A stretch of 64,000 bases of DNA from Dasyornis broadbenti (taxonomy: Eukaryota > Chordata > Aves > Passeriformes > Dasyornithidae), in contig VZRN01004719.1 in NCBI GenBank assembly GCA_013397935.1, positions 617,980 through 681,979 of the forward strand. The letters are read 5' to 3'. A model generated the notes under the pieces. The model saw only the letters and a list, made by a program, of their open reading frames with translations, was not told the origin of the DNA and made no database searches. The translations under genes were made by a program, and so were the position numbers. Each line of letters begins with the position of its first letter. Position 1 is the stretch's first letter. Positions 13,116 through 24,765 of the stretch are shown one piece after another.

Positions 13116-13802
13116 TTCCAATTATAAAAACAGAACCCACAGATGACTATGAGCCTGCTCAAACCTGTGGACCAATGAACCAAGGCTTAAGCCCTCTCTC
13201 TAAACCATACTACAGTCAGCAGATCATGATGCCCCCTGATCCTGGTTCGTGCCTCGTGGCCGGCTTTGCCTCCTGTCAGCAGAGAAACGCTGTGATGTCA
13301 TCCTCTCCCAACGCAAGCCCCAAGCTGCATGACCTTTCTTCCTCTCCTTACAAGTGCATCCCCAACCCAGGCCACGGTCACCTCGGACTTCAGCAGCCTG
13401 CTGGAGGTGTCCCCACCATACAGGAAGTGCCAAGGTCTATAGTTGTGCACCCAAGCCCCCCCGAGCAATCATCTCACGTCATGCTGCAGCCGCAGGTGAG
13501 TCAACATCTGAGCAGTAGCTGTCCCCTTGGTTATCAACAAACACTCTATCCCAACAGTCCCTCTTCTCCAGTTCCATCTGTTACCCAAGAGCCAACCTAT
13601 TTGCAGTCCTGCAGTCCAACTCACTCATCCATAATGGGTCAACAGCAGCAGCAACTGCCGAAGGTTCACAGAAATGAGTCTCCAACAACCCAACCACTGT
13701 CATTGCCAGAGTTGCATGAGGAAACTAATCATAATTTGGCCCCTATTCCTGTAACGATCAAGCGAGAACCTGAGGAATTGGACCAGATGTACCTGGACGA
13801 TG
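13116..13802 (+). CDS. NFATC1: NFATc1 penultimate coding exon (isoform C-specific C-terminal region)
   Basis: This exon is 687 bases (229 codons), phase 1 at both ends, bordered by ..ttttaacag| (AG 13114-13115) and |gtaagt (13803). Phase 1 on both sides means skipping it would keep frame. The predicted peptide starts VPIIKTEPTDDYEPA and ends PVTIKREPEELDQMYLDD, which matches the long NFATc1 tail better than NFATc2 or NFATc3. NFATc1 is a calcineurin-dephosphorylated transcription factor that moves to the nucleus and acts with AP-1 and other partners in lymphocytes, osteoclasts and heart valves. The Rel-homology domain is encoded upstream and is not in the window. The exon encodes a Ser/Pro/Gln-rich, probably disordered activation region. 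Two SUMO consensus sites are intact: IKTE (Lys codon 13127-13129) and IKRE (Lys codon 13760-13762), equivalent to described mammalian NFATc1 SUMO sites. A short Gln run lies near 13640-13655. An ATG in the upstream intron opens the same frame, but the splice signals and family match show it is not the start. Family assignment is very secure. Confidence 0.96.
13493..13501 (+). promoter_or_regulatory. NFATC1: Alternative 5' splice site inside the exon (isoform B donor)
   Basis: CAG|GTGAGT lies in frame inside the coding exon and is a near-perfect donor. Use of it would keep the first 380 exon bases (127 codons with the split first codon) and end at a codon boundary. Joined to the last exon at 43275, the next codon is TAA, so the protein would stop at the junction. 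In human NFATc1 the isoform B tail has about the length expected from an equivalent cut. The site is seen directly; its use in this species is inferred. Confidence 0.75.
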
Positions 13803-13808
13803 GTAAGT
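13803..13808 (+). promoter_or_regulatory. NFATC1: Distal 5' splice site (isoform C donor)
   Basis: GTAAGT follows the first base of a split valine codon (g|ta with the last exon). If it is not spliced, the frame runs six further codons into the intron and stops at 13820-13822. Confidence 0.9.
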
Positions 13809-14295
13809 CTTCCACAGCATAGGTTTGCGTTCACCATGTTGCTCTATCAGTGAGTTCCCTTAACCTCCCCTTTCTTTTGAGTTCTGGTGGAAAAAAAGTT
13901 CAATTAACAGCCTGGTGGAAAGGTGCGGACTTTGCTTGGATTGTCTTTATACAGGAAAGGGCCCTTTCATTTCATTTGCGCAAATGAAACCACATTATCT
14001 AAGCATTAAGTGCTGTTAGTTAGCATAGAGCTCTAGCTGCATGACCAATAGCTGTTTTGTAATAATCTTAACTCTATGTTCTTGGCTTATGCCCATGCCA
14101 GTGACCAGTGGAGCTGCTGTGAAAACATATTTAACATTGTCCCGTTCATAATGCAGTGAAATGGCTGATGTGCAAATCTGTTCATTGAAACTAGATGTTA
14201 AACTGCTCTAAGTCAGCTGAGAAGGTTCAAATTAAAAATGGAGGCATATCTTTCAGCGTCACTTTTCCCCCCATTTTTATTGTGGTCTTGCTGCT

Positions 14296-14415
14296 CTTTG
14301 TTTTGGTTTGGTTTGGTTTGGTTTTGTTTGGGGTTGTTTTTTTTTTGTTTGGTTGGTTGGTTGGTTTGGTTTGATTTGGTTTTGGGGTTTTTTTTTGCTT
14401 TATTTCTTTGGTTTT
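14296..14415 (+). repeat. TTTGG/TTGG low-complexity tract
   Basis: Imperfect tandem units of ttggt and tttggt are interleaved with T runs, starting about 0.5 kb after the exon's distal donor. Open frames across it (Phe/Trp/Gly/Leu-rich) are compositional artefacts. The transcribed strand is G/U-rich with many GG pairs three bases apart. Confidence 0.85.
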
Positions 14416-17400
14416 GTAAGATTCTGTATGTATATATGTTCTACTTGCACCACTGAAAAGTTAAAATGCTGTGATAAACTTGTGAGACTCTAGTTCCCAA
14501 AGATTTATTAGCTGAATGTAATAAGAAGGATGACATGGATTTTGGTTATGTGGCCTCACTGAACTGCAATTTAGCATTTGCTGCTAAGTATCCCAGTAGT
14601 ATTCTGGACCCTCACCTTAATGGAGGACGTGAATTCCCTTCCAATAGCCACGTAACTTTATCTAATACACCATGCTAGTTGAAGAAGAAATGCCTCTTAA
14701 ATGGCTGCATTGAAACTAATTGGTGCCAAGGAACATCTGAAAGTGATTGTCCTTCAGGGAGAATTTAAAGACAATTCATTGCACCATTTTTTTTTTAAAA
14801 GGACATTTTGTCATTCTATTTTAAGCAACATGCTACTCACTGAATTAGGATTGCAAATTAATGTTCTGGAGCCTGAGTAGCAGCCCTTTGCTTTTCAACT
14901 CTATGAAAATTATTTTCTTAACCAAAGTTATTATTGGTTACATGATAGAGAGGTCTAGAGAATTTTTCCTAATTAGCAGTTTAGGTCACTAGTTTTGCAC
15001 AGCATATCTTCTGTGACAAAGGTTTTCTTCATACAGTGTGCATTTTTATCACTTACCTATGCTGTAAGGAGCACAATTTCAACAAACTAAATGAGAAACG
15101 TACACAAACCAAAACAAAAAGCCATGCCTGAATTTTGGGTTTGAGGAAAGAAAATTCATCTATGTAAGGAAGAGAATTCAGATAAATCTAAACCTAGACT
15201 ATAGCTGTCTTTTGTAGAAAAGCGCAAGAAGGAGGCAGTCTTCCTGTTTTACCTCTCAAAAAGTCAGCAACCTCTTCTCTGACAGAACCGTAAAAGCTGC
15301 CTTTGGCTGGTCTCTACTGGAGAGATGGGACTGTGTCTCAGGGATGAAGGGTGAATGAAGCTCCTCAGCCATTTCTATTTCAGGTTTCTCTTGGAGGAAC
15401 AGAGGAACTTTGTTACCATGTGGTCTGAGAGGTTTTAGTTTTTTCAGCAATGATCATTCTCTCAAAGTGTAAATGCTTTAGCCTTTAACCTCATCTCTGT
15501 TCCATCACTCTCCTCTGGACACACGTGCACATCAGTCCTCTAACAGATGATCAGAACTAATTGTAGAAGACACCATGTATATCTGCACTGATACTTTAGG
15601 TTGACTTTGAAGATCTCTTCAGCTAGCAAAATCCAGATATACTTCCCTTTGGCATCCAGCAGGCTAGCAAAATTATTCTATGGATGCACACAAGAGCTTT
15701 AGACCAAGAAAGAATTCATAGACTTAACAGTCCTGGTAGCAGTATATAATAGGAAGAAACCAAAGCTTTTGTAGTTCCAAAAATTAAAAACCACCAGTTC
15801 CCTCTAAGGGAGTCAGTCAGAAATGGCTAAACTGATATTTAGGTTTATCTCAGGCTTCAAACTGATGGAGTGTAACCCACATGAGCTGCTTTTTCCTATC
15901 TAAACCTTATTTCACTGCCTGAAGAAAAGGTCATCCACTCCATGTAGATCTGGAGTGGACTACTACACTCTTCCTATTTGTCTCAGTATCTGGATGATTG
16001 AAACAGAAAGTGTGTGGCAGACGGGCTAAAGGCAGGAAGTGTTTCTTGCTGGATTTGTGCTGGCCAAGACCCCCTGTTCAAACCATGCAGAGCTCTGGCA
16101 TGGCCCAGACACACAGCACAGGATCACGAAGCTGTGAGTCAGGCTGGAAGTCTGTTTTAGGTCTATGCTATATGCATTTCTTGAAGGCAGCCTTTTCGCC
16201 ACCACTGCAGACATTGGTTTCACGTTACATTTAATCTGATGGAACTGCAGGCTCCTATGGAAAGTGTGGCCTCAATCCATCTTGCTCTGTCACGTTCTCA
16301 CTACATCCTTCGAATCGTGTCAATTGATTATGGAGCAGCAGAGCAGGCTGATGGAAAATTAGCCCGCCCTAAATAGCAAAATCCACATAGTTTTCTGTTG
16401 GGTCAGCTCATGGAATCATGTCTGTAAGCTGGGTCCAATAGCTGTGTCCAGCCCTTGAGAGGGGGCAGGAAGCCTGGTGCTGTGGGTCAATGGGTGCCAC
16501 AGGGCTGCTCTCAATGGCAGCAGCCCAGCAACAGGTCAGAGTAAGTGTGAGTTGAAGCCACATCTGATGTGATCTTATCCTCCCCAGCAACCATCTAATC
16601 ACCTCATCCTGTCTTAGTTAAAAATCCCCTTCTTGTGCATCATCCTATCAGTTAGGAAAGGGTGACATCTGGGCTCCATCACACAGTCTCAAAGGCCAGT
16701 TTGGCCACTCTGGTGACTGCCTGGAAAGCACCAGTGATTGCTCCTGGTGTCCCAGGAGGTGCAGCTCACTGAGATTGGCACAGAAAAGGCAAAGCATGTA
16801 TGCAAGGTCTTTGTGCCTGGTGCTGTTTCATTCCCACCTCTGGCCATAATGGTGGAACAAGGGACCATGGGTTTTGGCAAGTGGCTCATGCCAAATAGGA
16901 GCAACTCATTTTCCCATGTGCCTGACTTTTTTTTTTTTTTAATAAGAGCTTTTAGGCTATCACCATTTTTAATTACTAGTGTCATATCCACCTCTAAGTG
17001 ATTTTCGTGTTAGAGGAGTGGGTAGAATATCTGTAGTACCTGTGAACAGTAGGAAAGACGAAGACAGGTCAGATGTACTTAACTGCTTTCCTTGCTTACT
17101 ACTCCAAGTATAATGACTCTTTCCCTCATCCCTGATTAATACAATGTTTTAATGTCATTAAAAATTAAATTCTCAAAATATCACTCAATAAGTATATCTT
17201 CACACCATCTTGTAGCTTTTTAATACCTCCAGTTTTGCCTAAAAGTATTTAAGAAGTGCAAGGTATTGACATCCAACATACATGTAGGACTACCAGACAA
17301 AAAAATATCCAATTGACTTTCCCAGATTATATCTGATAAAATTTTGGTTGCTTGTGTGCCACGTTAGGGAAGTTTGATTTATGTATCTAATATACATAGA

Positions 17401-18217
17401 GCAGTTTTGGACCAGGTATAAACAGAAATCTTTTGGTTTCAGCTTATGGGTTCAAAGTAATATTCATTCCTTTAGTTCTGGAATTTGTCCAAATATAGAC
17501 CATTTACACCATGAAGTACAGATGGAAAAAAAACAGTCAATGAATTTATATAAATATACATCCTTTATATGACATTTTTCTGCTTTGGTAAAGGTGGGTA
17601 GCTGAAGTGATATAAAGGAAGCACATGAAGAAAATTCGATTTTGGCAAGTAAGTTCTGGTCTTGGCAATCTTATTTTAAATCAAAATCTACAGTAGCCAC
17701 CTGGTCTACTCATTAAATGTGCTGTCCATTTCAGTATGTGAATATGTGATTCCACGTATAGAACATATTTAAAACTCACGCCGTAAAGTGATACCTGATA
17801 TATTATGGCTGTGCTCTTGATACTGAAAGGTATCTGGCTTGGATACCAGCACCCGTTTCAAATCATTTTGAGTTCAGCCTCTTAGTGAAGATTATGGCTG
17901 ACTGCCCTTGCTGCTTTCACAGAAAAATTTGATTAAAAGTGGTTAAAATTGTGACATTGATGCCTGATTTTGGTCTTCTGCAAGAGTCCATGGTCCTTTG
18001 CAGGGGGAGACAGAGTATCTCCTGTCTTCTGTACCAGGAGCTCTTGCAGAAACCTTCAGGACACTGGGGAACCCTGGTGGGTGGTGCTGGGACTGACGGT
18101 GTCTCCATGTTCATGTGTCACCCCTGCCCTAGACAGTGAAGGTTGAGTGACATTTCCCTTTCAGATCTAACCTGGGAGTAGTATGGGGTGCTGGGGTGGT
18201 GGAGCTCCTGGAAAACC

Positions 18218-18241
18218 ATTAGGCAGGCAGGCAGGCAGGCT
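18218..18241. repeat. GGCA tetranucleotide microsatellite
   Basis: Five consecutive aggc/ggca units follow 'catt' and end at 'ttgaggg'. A short, ordinary simple repeat. Confidence 0.85.
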
Positions 18242-21200
18242 TGAGGGACGTCTTTAGTACATGTCCATGCTGTAATTTCTTTTAAGAGAATGCATGTTAT
18301 TTAGGTATTGATGTGTCTGCTATACAACCCTTTGAGATGTGAAATGGAATTAGTATTGCCCAAAGAGATGGATGGTTTGGGGAAGCTACAAGCTGATGAG
18401 AATTCTTCCTGGTCTCTTGAATCAGACATGAAAATTTACCTAATTGGTATCTTTGACATCTTTATATTTATATTTTTAGTGTGCTCCTCTCTGCAGTTGT
18501 CTAACTAGTACTTAAGTCAAAAGCTATGCTAGTCTGCTCTTGAACTAATCCTCCTTCTTTTCTGTTGACTAGGACAGCTCAGACAATTTTTCATAATTTT
18601 AACTGCTTTTATTAGTGGTAGAAGAAACCCCAAGCCAGAGGCAGGAGAGTGGAAGTTCACACAGCTTTCCGGATGTTCAGGCAGCTGGGAACTGGCCAGG
18701 CTCACAACAGGAGATGCTGAAGGTGACTTGAAATCACCTTCCTCATCCCCATTTCCCTTTCCTGGACCTAGTGTAGTCTGTGTGGAACACAGAAACACAG
18801 AACTGAGCTCCAAATCTTTCATGTCACCAGGATGGAGAGAGTTCAATTAAGCGTGCTGATGCCAAGAAACATTTTTCAGGTTGTAACTGGCACTCCCGTG
18901 AGCTATTAGATATTTTACCTGCAGTAGAATGACACTCATTTGTGAAATTATTTCCTGCTGTTAGAAAAATCAAAGATGTAGTTTTTATTACAGATTAAAA
19001 TGAAGCTATTTTGAAAAAGCAAGGGGGAAACACATTGGTACCAACAGGAAAAAAATGTGTGATTTATATTTTCAGCAGATTTCAAGGTGTATTGTTCATT
19101 CCGTAATCCCATTTGTTATATAAATGCACAAAATTTTACAAAAGTAGTTTTTAATTAAAAGCAAAGCAGCATCCTGGAGCATTCTTTAATCAAGGTACTT
19201 GATTACTCAGTGCTTGAGTACTGAAGCTGAAGATCCCAGCTTCTTAAGGCTTTGCCTGGCTTCTAATCTCAACCTTTGAGATGCAGTTTCAGCCTTGTTG
19301 AAATCAGGAGCATGCTCCCATTGCTGGCTGTGAGACCAGGGTTCCACATGCTGTTAAAAAAATTTTTTCCAGAATATCCTGAGTCTTGTTAGGAGCCAGA
19401 ACTGAAGTAACAATATCTGAAAGACAGATCTCCTGTCTGAAGTTTTGTGTATTAATTCAACTTCCTCTTCTCCACATGACTGCTTTCATAAAGGTCTCTA
19501 TCCTGATCTTGACTTGATCAGATCTATAAATCTTTGTGTAGTAAGATGAAAATACACAGGCCATAAACAAAGGTATCTGATGTTTGGATATGTGGCTAGC
19601 AGAAAGTATCAGAACCACATAATCATCTTTTTTAGAACAAGGAGGCTTTTGTTCTTGTGATTGTCTTTGCACAGCTGTGAGTTTTATAGCACCATGCCAA
19701 TGAATGCACTCATTGCAACTTTTATTTTACTCTGAAAAGGTAAATTGGGAGTATTAAGCCCCCAATAAGTATGTAAAAGTGGCAAAACCACAGGTAAAGT
19801 GTTACTGAAAGCTGCAGTCCTGCCAGCCATTTCATTTTAAACATGGCTCTTTTAAAAATAACTTTTGCAGTAAAAGCTGTAACTCCTGGATGTAATATGA
19901 GCTATTGCTAATGTCATTCCCATGAATTGCTTACAGTGTTGAACCGTTAGATGTCTGACAAGTCCATATATCTCCTATACAGTATATATGAAAGTTCTTT
20001 GCGTCTAAACCATATGTTCTTTTTTTTACTCCTCTGTATTCTGGAAATGCACGTGGTTTGGTGATATAGTTTATTTGAACAGGAACCATAGCAGACAGAA
20101 TTATTCTTTTGCTGAAATGTATCCTTTTTCATACATCTCAGCTTCATGATTAAAGCGATTGGCTCTTGAGGCGTTAAGTTTAGTCTGCTTCTGCCACAAT
20201 TATGCCTTTGAAAACTCCTGAGTTCGCTCAGTGATTTCCAGTAGTCCAAATGTCATTAGAACAACATGCAGGTAGTCTGCAAAGTCCAGTAACACTGTCT
20301 ACACTTCTGGCTTGGGCAAGCTTTTCCCTTCCTCCCTCTTGGCCAAGCCTCGCAGCTCTGGGAGAAAACAAATAGCTTTCCTCATGGAAAGTTTTACTTA
20401 ATCTGGCGTGGTGCCTGAGCCTAGACCCTCCTCGTCTCTAATGATGATTGAAAGTGTACATGCTACTGTGATAAAACATGCTGAGTCGTTAACATTTGGG
20501 GCTTGGGTTGTAGGCGATGAGTAAGGGAGGGCTGAAGTCATGCATTCAAGTCAGACCTTCGGTGGACTTGCACGTCTGGGTTGGAGGGGGATCCTGTTAC
20601 ACAAAACCACACACCCGCAGGATTGGGTTTTGCTGTTTCTAGTGGGTGTGATGAATTGGGTCTCCCAGAAGGCCCACCAGGAGAAAGCCCCCAGAAGCAC
20701 AGATGACCAGAATAGGTGTCCTTCCCGGTTTTCTGCAGCCCCAGGTGCGCAGTTGCCCACAGAGCAGGCCTGTGAACCTCTTAGCTGTGGTATGCTGTGA
20801 AATATGGTAGGGAACTTTGCTTTCTTTCAATATCAGCACTTAGATTTCCAGGGAGGTCCTTGAGTCTCGGGCTCTCAAGGAAGCATCCGGTCCCTTAGGA
20901 GAAGTCCTTAGTGACCCAGCCCCATTCAGTGATGCCAGACACTGGTAGAGGGAGCAAGAGGCTGACCAAGCGACAGGAGAGCTGCAGAAAAAAGTATTTT
21001 TAGTGTTGAAAAAACAGCCTTTGGTTGATGTTCATCTGCACACGCACCTTCACTTTAATATTTGGAGTCATTCAGTGTTTGGCTGAAGCTGCGTTGCTCC
21101 CCCTCTTTGCAGCTGAGAGCAGCTTGGAAGAAGTCGCTCCTCACTCCCATGCCCCATTCATTCTTCCATTTCTACATCAATGGCTATTGGTGTTGCCATT

Positions 21201-21854
21201 TCAAACGGTAAAAGTCTTGTTGGTTATTTTCTGTAAGTTTTCCCTGGCAGTTGGGAGAGAAGAATTTGCTGTATCTGAGCCTTGGTAACGTTTACATCTG
21301 CTTTTAAGCCTGGAGCAGTGCCAAGGAAAATACATGGCTTGCAGAAGGACAAGCTTCGTGACAAAGCTTTGTCCCAATGCAAATTATTTTAGGAATATGT
21401 TGTTTGTTTGAGTCGTTTCTGCTGAGCTGAGCAATGTTAGCTGCTCAGGTGTGGCCTCATGCCTTGGCCTCCGTGCTCTCGTGTCCTGAACCCCTTCTGT
21501 CAAAACACTTGTGGGGAAGTTGTGGTAGCAGGCCCCTCTTCTCGAGGGAGCAGAATATGGCACAGGCCCCGCAGCACCTCCACAGAGCTGGGCTGGCGGC
21601 TCAGCCCAGCAAACACATCCGTGTCAGAGGGAGCAGCCTCCCTGACTTCACATACAGCACTCTTGGAGAGGCACTGGCAAGCTGCTGGATCCCCAAGCTG
21701 TGGAGGGCCTGCCTCTGCTCCCACTTAAGTCAATAGCACCGTTCCCTTTGGGTTTGTTGGGAACGGGACCAAGCGCGTGGCTGGTAGTTAAAGCACACAT
21801 AATGGCTGCATTCATGGAAGCCTGCTCCCTGATAGACAGACAGAGAGGGAGTTT

Positions 21855-21990
21855 TTCCGAGCAGATTTCTGTGCGGCACCACTCGCCGTTTCATCTGCGT
21901 CTGCCGGACAGCTGGGGGCTGGGTCAGGGGCCTGATAGTGGCTTGACCATCGCTGCCGAGAGCAGGCTGCTTGATAACCTGGCTCCGGGT
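21855..21990. promoter_or_regulatory. Small intronic CpG cluster, candidate regulatory element
   Basis: About nine CpG dinucleotides fall within roughly 135 bases, against a CpG-poor background on both sides. A tgataa (GATA-type) motif follows at 21972-21977. Open frames are dense on both strands here simply because the DNA is G/C-rich. A regulatory role is inferred; it could be chance. Confidence 0.2.
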
Positions 21991-24765
21991 CTTTCCTCCT
22001 CTCTGAGGAGCTGGTGCTGATTGCAACCAAAGGGGGCACAGGCTTTCCACAACAGGCTTATCACCAGGCTGGGAGGAAGCTTATGAAAAAAAGCAGACTC
22101 TCAAAATGTTCCCCTCCTCCGTCGCTGAGGAAGTCTGCAAAGCCTGGGCATTGAAAATACCTGGGAACAATTGGTGAGTAAGAAATACAGTAGGAAAACT
22201 GCGGTCCTGTTCCTCGTTGGCCAACCTGACTGGGTTTGTCAGCAAACCACGGAGCTGGACCAGCCCTCTACCTCCTTTACAGGCTTCACTTTGTCAGTAG
22301 GTCTTCTACTTTTTGCACACCATGAAACCTACTACAAGACAAATAGCAGAAAGCTGAGTGAAATGGTGCTACAAGTGTGTCAGCATTCCCAAACCGTATT
22401 CCTGAACGTGTTCTTGAACACATAAATTGCAGTATGAACACCTGAACAGTCTTGAAAAAGCAATGCTAGAGTCTATCCAAATCCATAATTAGTGGATTAA
22501 ATTCTTTGATCTTCATTATAGCTCGTTTTCCAAGCATTGTGTAAAAGCAAGAACGTTCCTCACTTGCCTTTCCTTTGCACAACTAAGACGTGATTTCTCT
22601 ACTTAATTTTGACCCTTCTGCAGCCATAGTGCTGCAGAGAGTGCAGAAGACAAGATTTGGCTCTTCACGTCTGTACTGTGCTGATTGCTCTTGATGTTGG
22701 ATCTCTGTGGGAGCTAGGGCTGAAGATCTGTTCCATTTCATAACTATTGTGATACCTTTGGGGTTGCAGAATAGGTATTGCTGTAGATGTTATGAAGCCA
22801 TTTTGATACCCTGAGAGCAGCAGTCAGTTCTTTTTCTAGTGCTTAAGGGAAAATATGTGTTTCAGTGCCGCCTCATAAGCAAAATCTTCTGCAGATTACT
22901 TAAGAAGTAGAAAAAAATGCTATTTTGGGTCACAAGAGAAGCCTCCAAAAATAAAAAACTGAAGAATATTTATTTTAACCTTTATAACTGGATGTGCAAA
23001 TCCATACACACATAAAATGTGTCTGAAATGAGCTATAAGACTTTGTATTCTAACTCTTTTGCATCTTCGTAGCTGTGGTGGGTGACAGTGATCTAAGTAT
23101 CTTCTACTCATGACTGACTTTTCTGAAAATCACACAGGTGTTTGTTGAGTAAAACCTTTTAGAAGCATGAGGTCAGATGGAGAAGCCTATCCTGTGGAGG
23201 TTCTGTTGTGCACAGTCAGTCTCTGAGCCGTTGCAGCTCCATGCTGTTGCATACCTCTGAGCTGTGATTGTCACTGGTGCTGGCAACTGAGCTTTTGCTT
23301 TCCAGTTAGTCTTTTGAAAGACTGAAGTGACTGGTAATCTCTTCACTATTAGTTGACTTTTGTTTTTTTTCCCTGTGATGACTCTGTGTTCCACCAAACT
23401 CTAGGCTGCACTTGTACTCATCCATTGGCTTGAGGCGTTTCACCTCAGAGCATCTGCATGAGGCATTATCAACTTCTCCAGGCATCTTCTTCTTGCAGTA
23501 ATGTCTCTGGATCAGCAGTACTGGGAGGTTCAAATGTTCTTCTCAATCTAAAATAACTAGGTGTGAAATTGCCATATAAAAAGAGAAACTGGTCCTAATT
23601 TTTTTCAGTTACACTCTCTTTGTTTTCTCTGTTCTGAGAAATTTCCCTGGCTCATTAGTTGTTAATTATTGCACTACACACCATGGGCCCCAGCAGTCAA
23701 AGGCCAGAGCTTCCTGAAGTTGCTACAATTGATGCCACGCAAATCCCGGTTTTGCAGAGAGTTGTAATGGGTCCAAGTTCTGGCAAGTTGTACCTCAGCC
23801 AGACACTGCACAACATCTCTCTGGAAGGGCCACCACAGATGGAGATGGCTGCTCTGTTCCAGACCCTGAGCTCCTAGGTAACTTTTAAAGAGTTCTCAGG
23901 CATTTTCTCTTGGTTTTTTTCTTCCACATAGAGAGCATGTTAGGATAAGGAAAGATCTCATTACAAAAGAAGAAGAAGCAGAACTGATTCTAGGGCAGAA
24001 AGTGCCATCAGCCAGAGAGAGGACACTATGCATTTTTCATCAGCAGACAAACCCAGGGGCAATGGCTGCTTCAGAGAACTTTCCAGGAATTCCCCTACTC
24101 TTTCTGGAAACCTGTGCTGGACCTTTACAGGCCAGAAGAGCACTCTACAATCTATTTAAACCACAGACTCACAGCTGGATGACCTGTCACTACTTGGTAG
24201 GAACCTGCAAACCTCCACTGTTACCAGACAAACTAATGATTTCTGCCCTATTCAGTGCATAGTCAGAGTTGCAGAGATAAAGGTGACCATGGCATTTGGG
24301 GTTAGAGAGTTCAGACTTACCTTTTTGCAATTTGATATCCCAGATATTTCATGCTATTTCAACAGTAAACTGCAGTCTTAAAGAGAAACGAGCAGTGCTG
24401 AAGTCAAGGAAAGGTTTGCCAGAAGGACATGCTAATGTGCAAGCAGCTTCTTGCGCTATTTTAGTAGCTAACTCACAATTCCAGAGATAGCTGCAGCCCT
24501 CAGCTGAGTTGGTGTGTGCTTGCTGGCAGAGGCAGATCTGTGCTGCAAGACTCCAGGACCCCCAGTCAAAGCTGGGGCTCTGCATGGGGCTGCAAAGGAT
24601 TCAGCACATTGGAAGGGATGGGGCCCTTTGTGACAAGTACAGGCAAGTGCATGTGTATATATACATTTACTCTATTTGGGAAACTTAGTAAAAAAAATAA
24701 AATAGAAGCTTTCTCATGAAGCTGTAGCACAATTAGCAAGCATTTTAAAGTTTCAGGCTTCTAGT

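Noticed and set aside
14238..14493. Phe/Trp/Gly/Leu-rich small proteins
   Set aside because: Direct translation of the TTTGG low-complexity tract.
19947..20249. Basic 100-codon minus-strand frame
   Set aside because: A/T-rich random-looking product with many Lys, Arg and Tyr; no family signature or conserved neighbours.
21434..22050. Dense cluster of about 75-106 codon frames on both strands
   Set aside because: Caused by local G/C and CpG richness. Frames overlap in all phases with no common coding signal or splice sites; kept only as a possible regulatory block.
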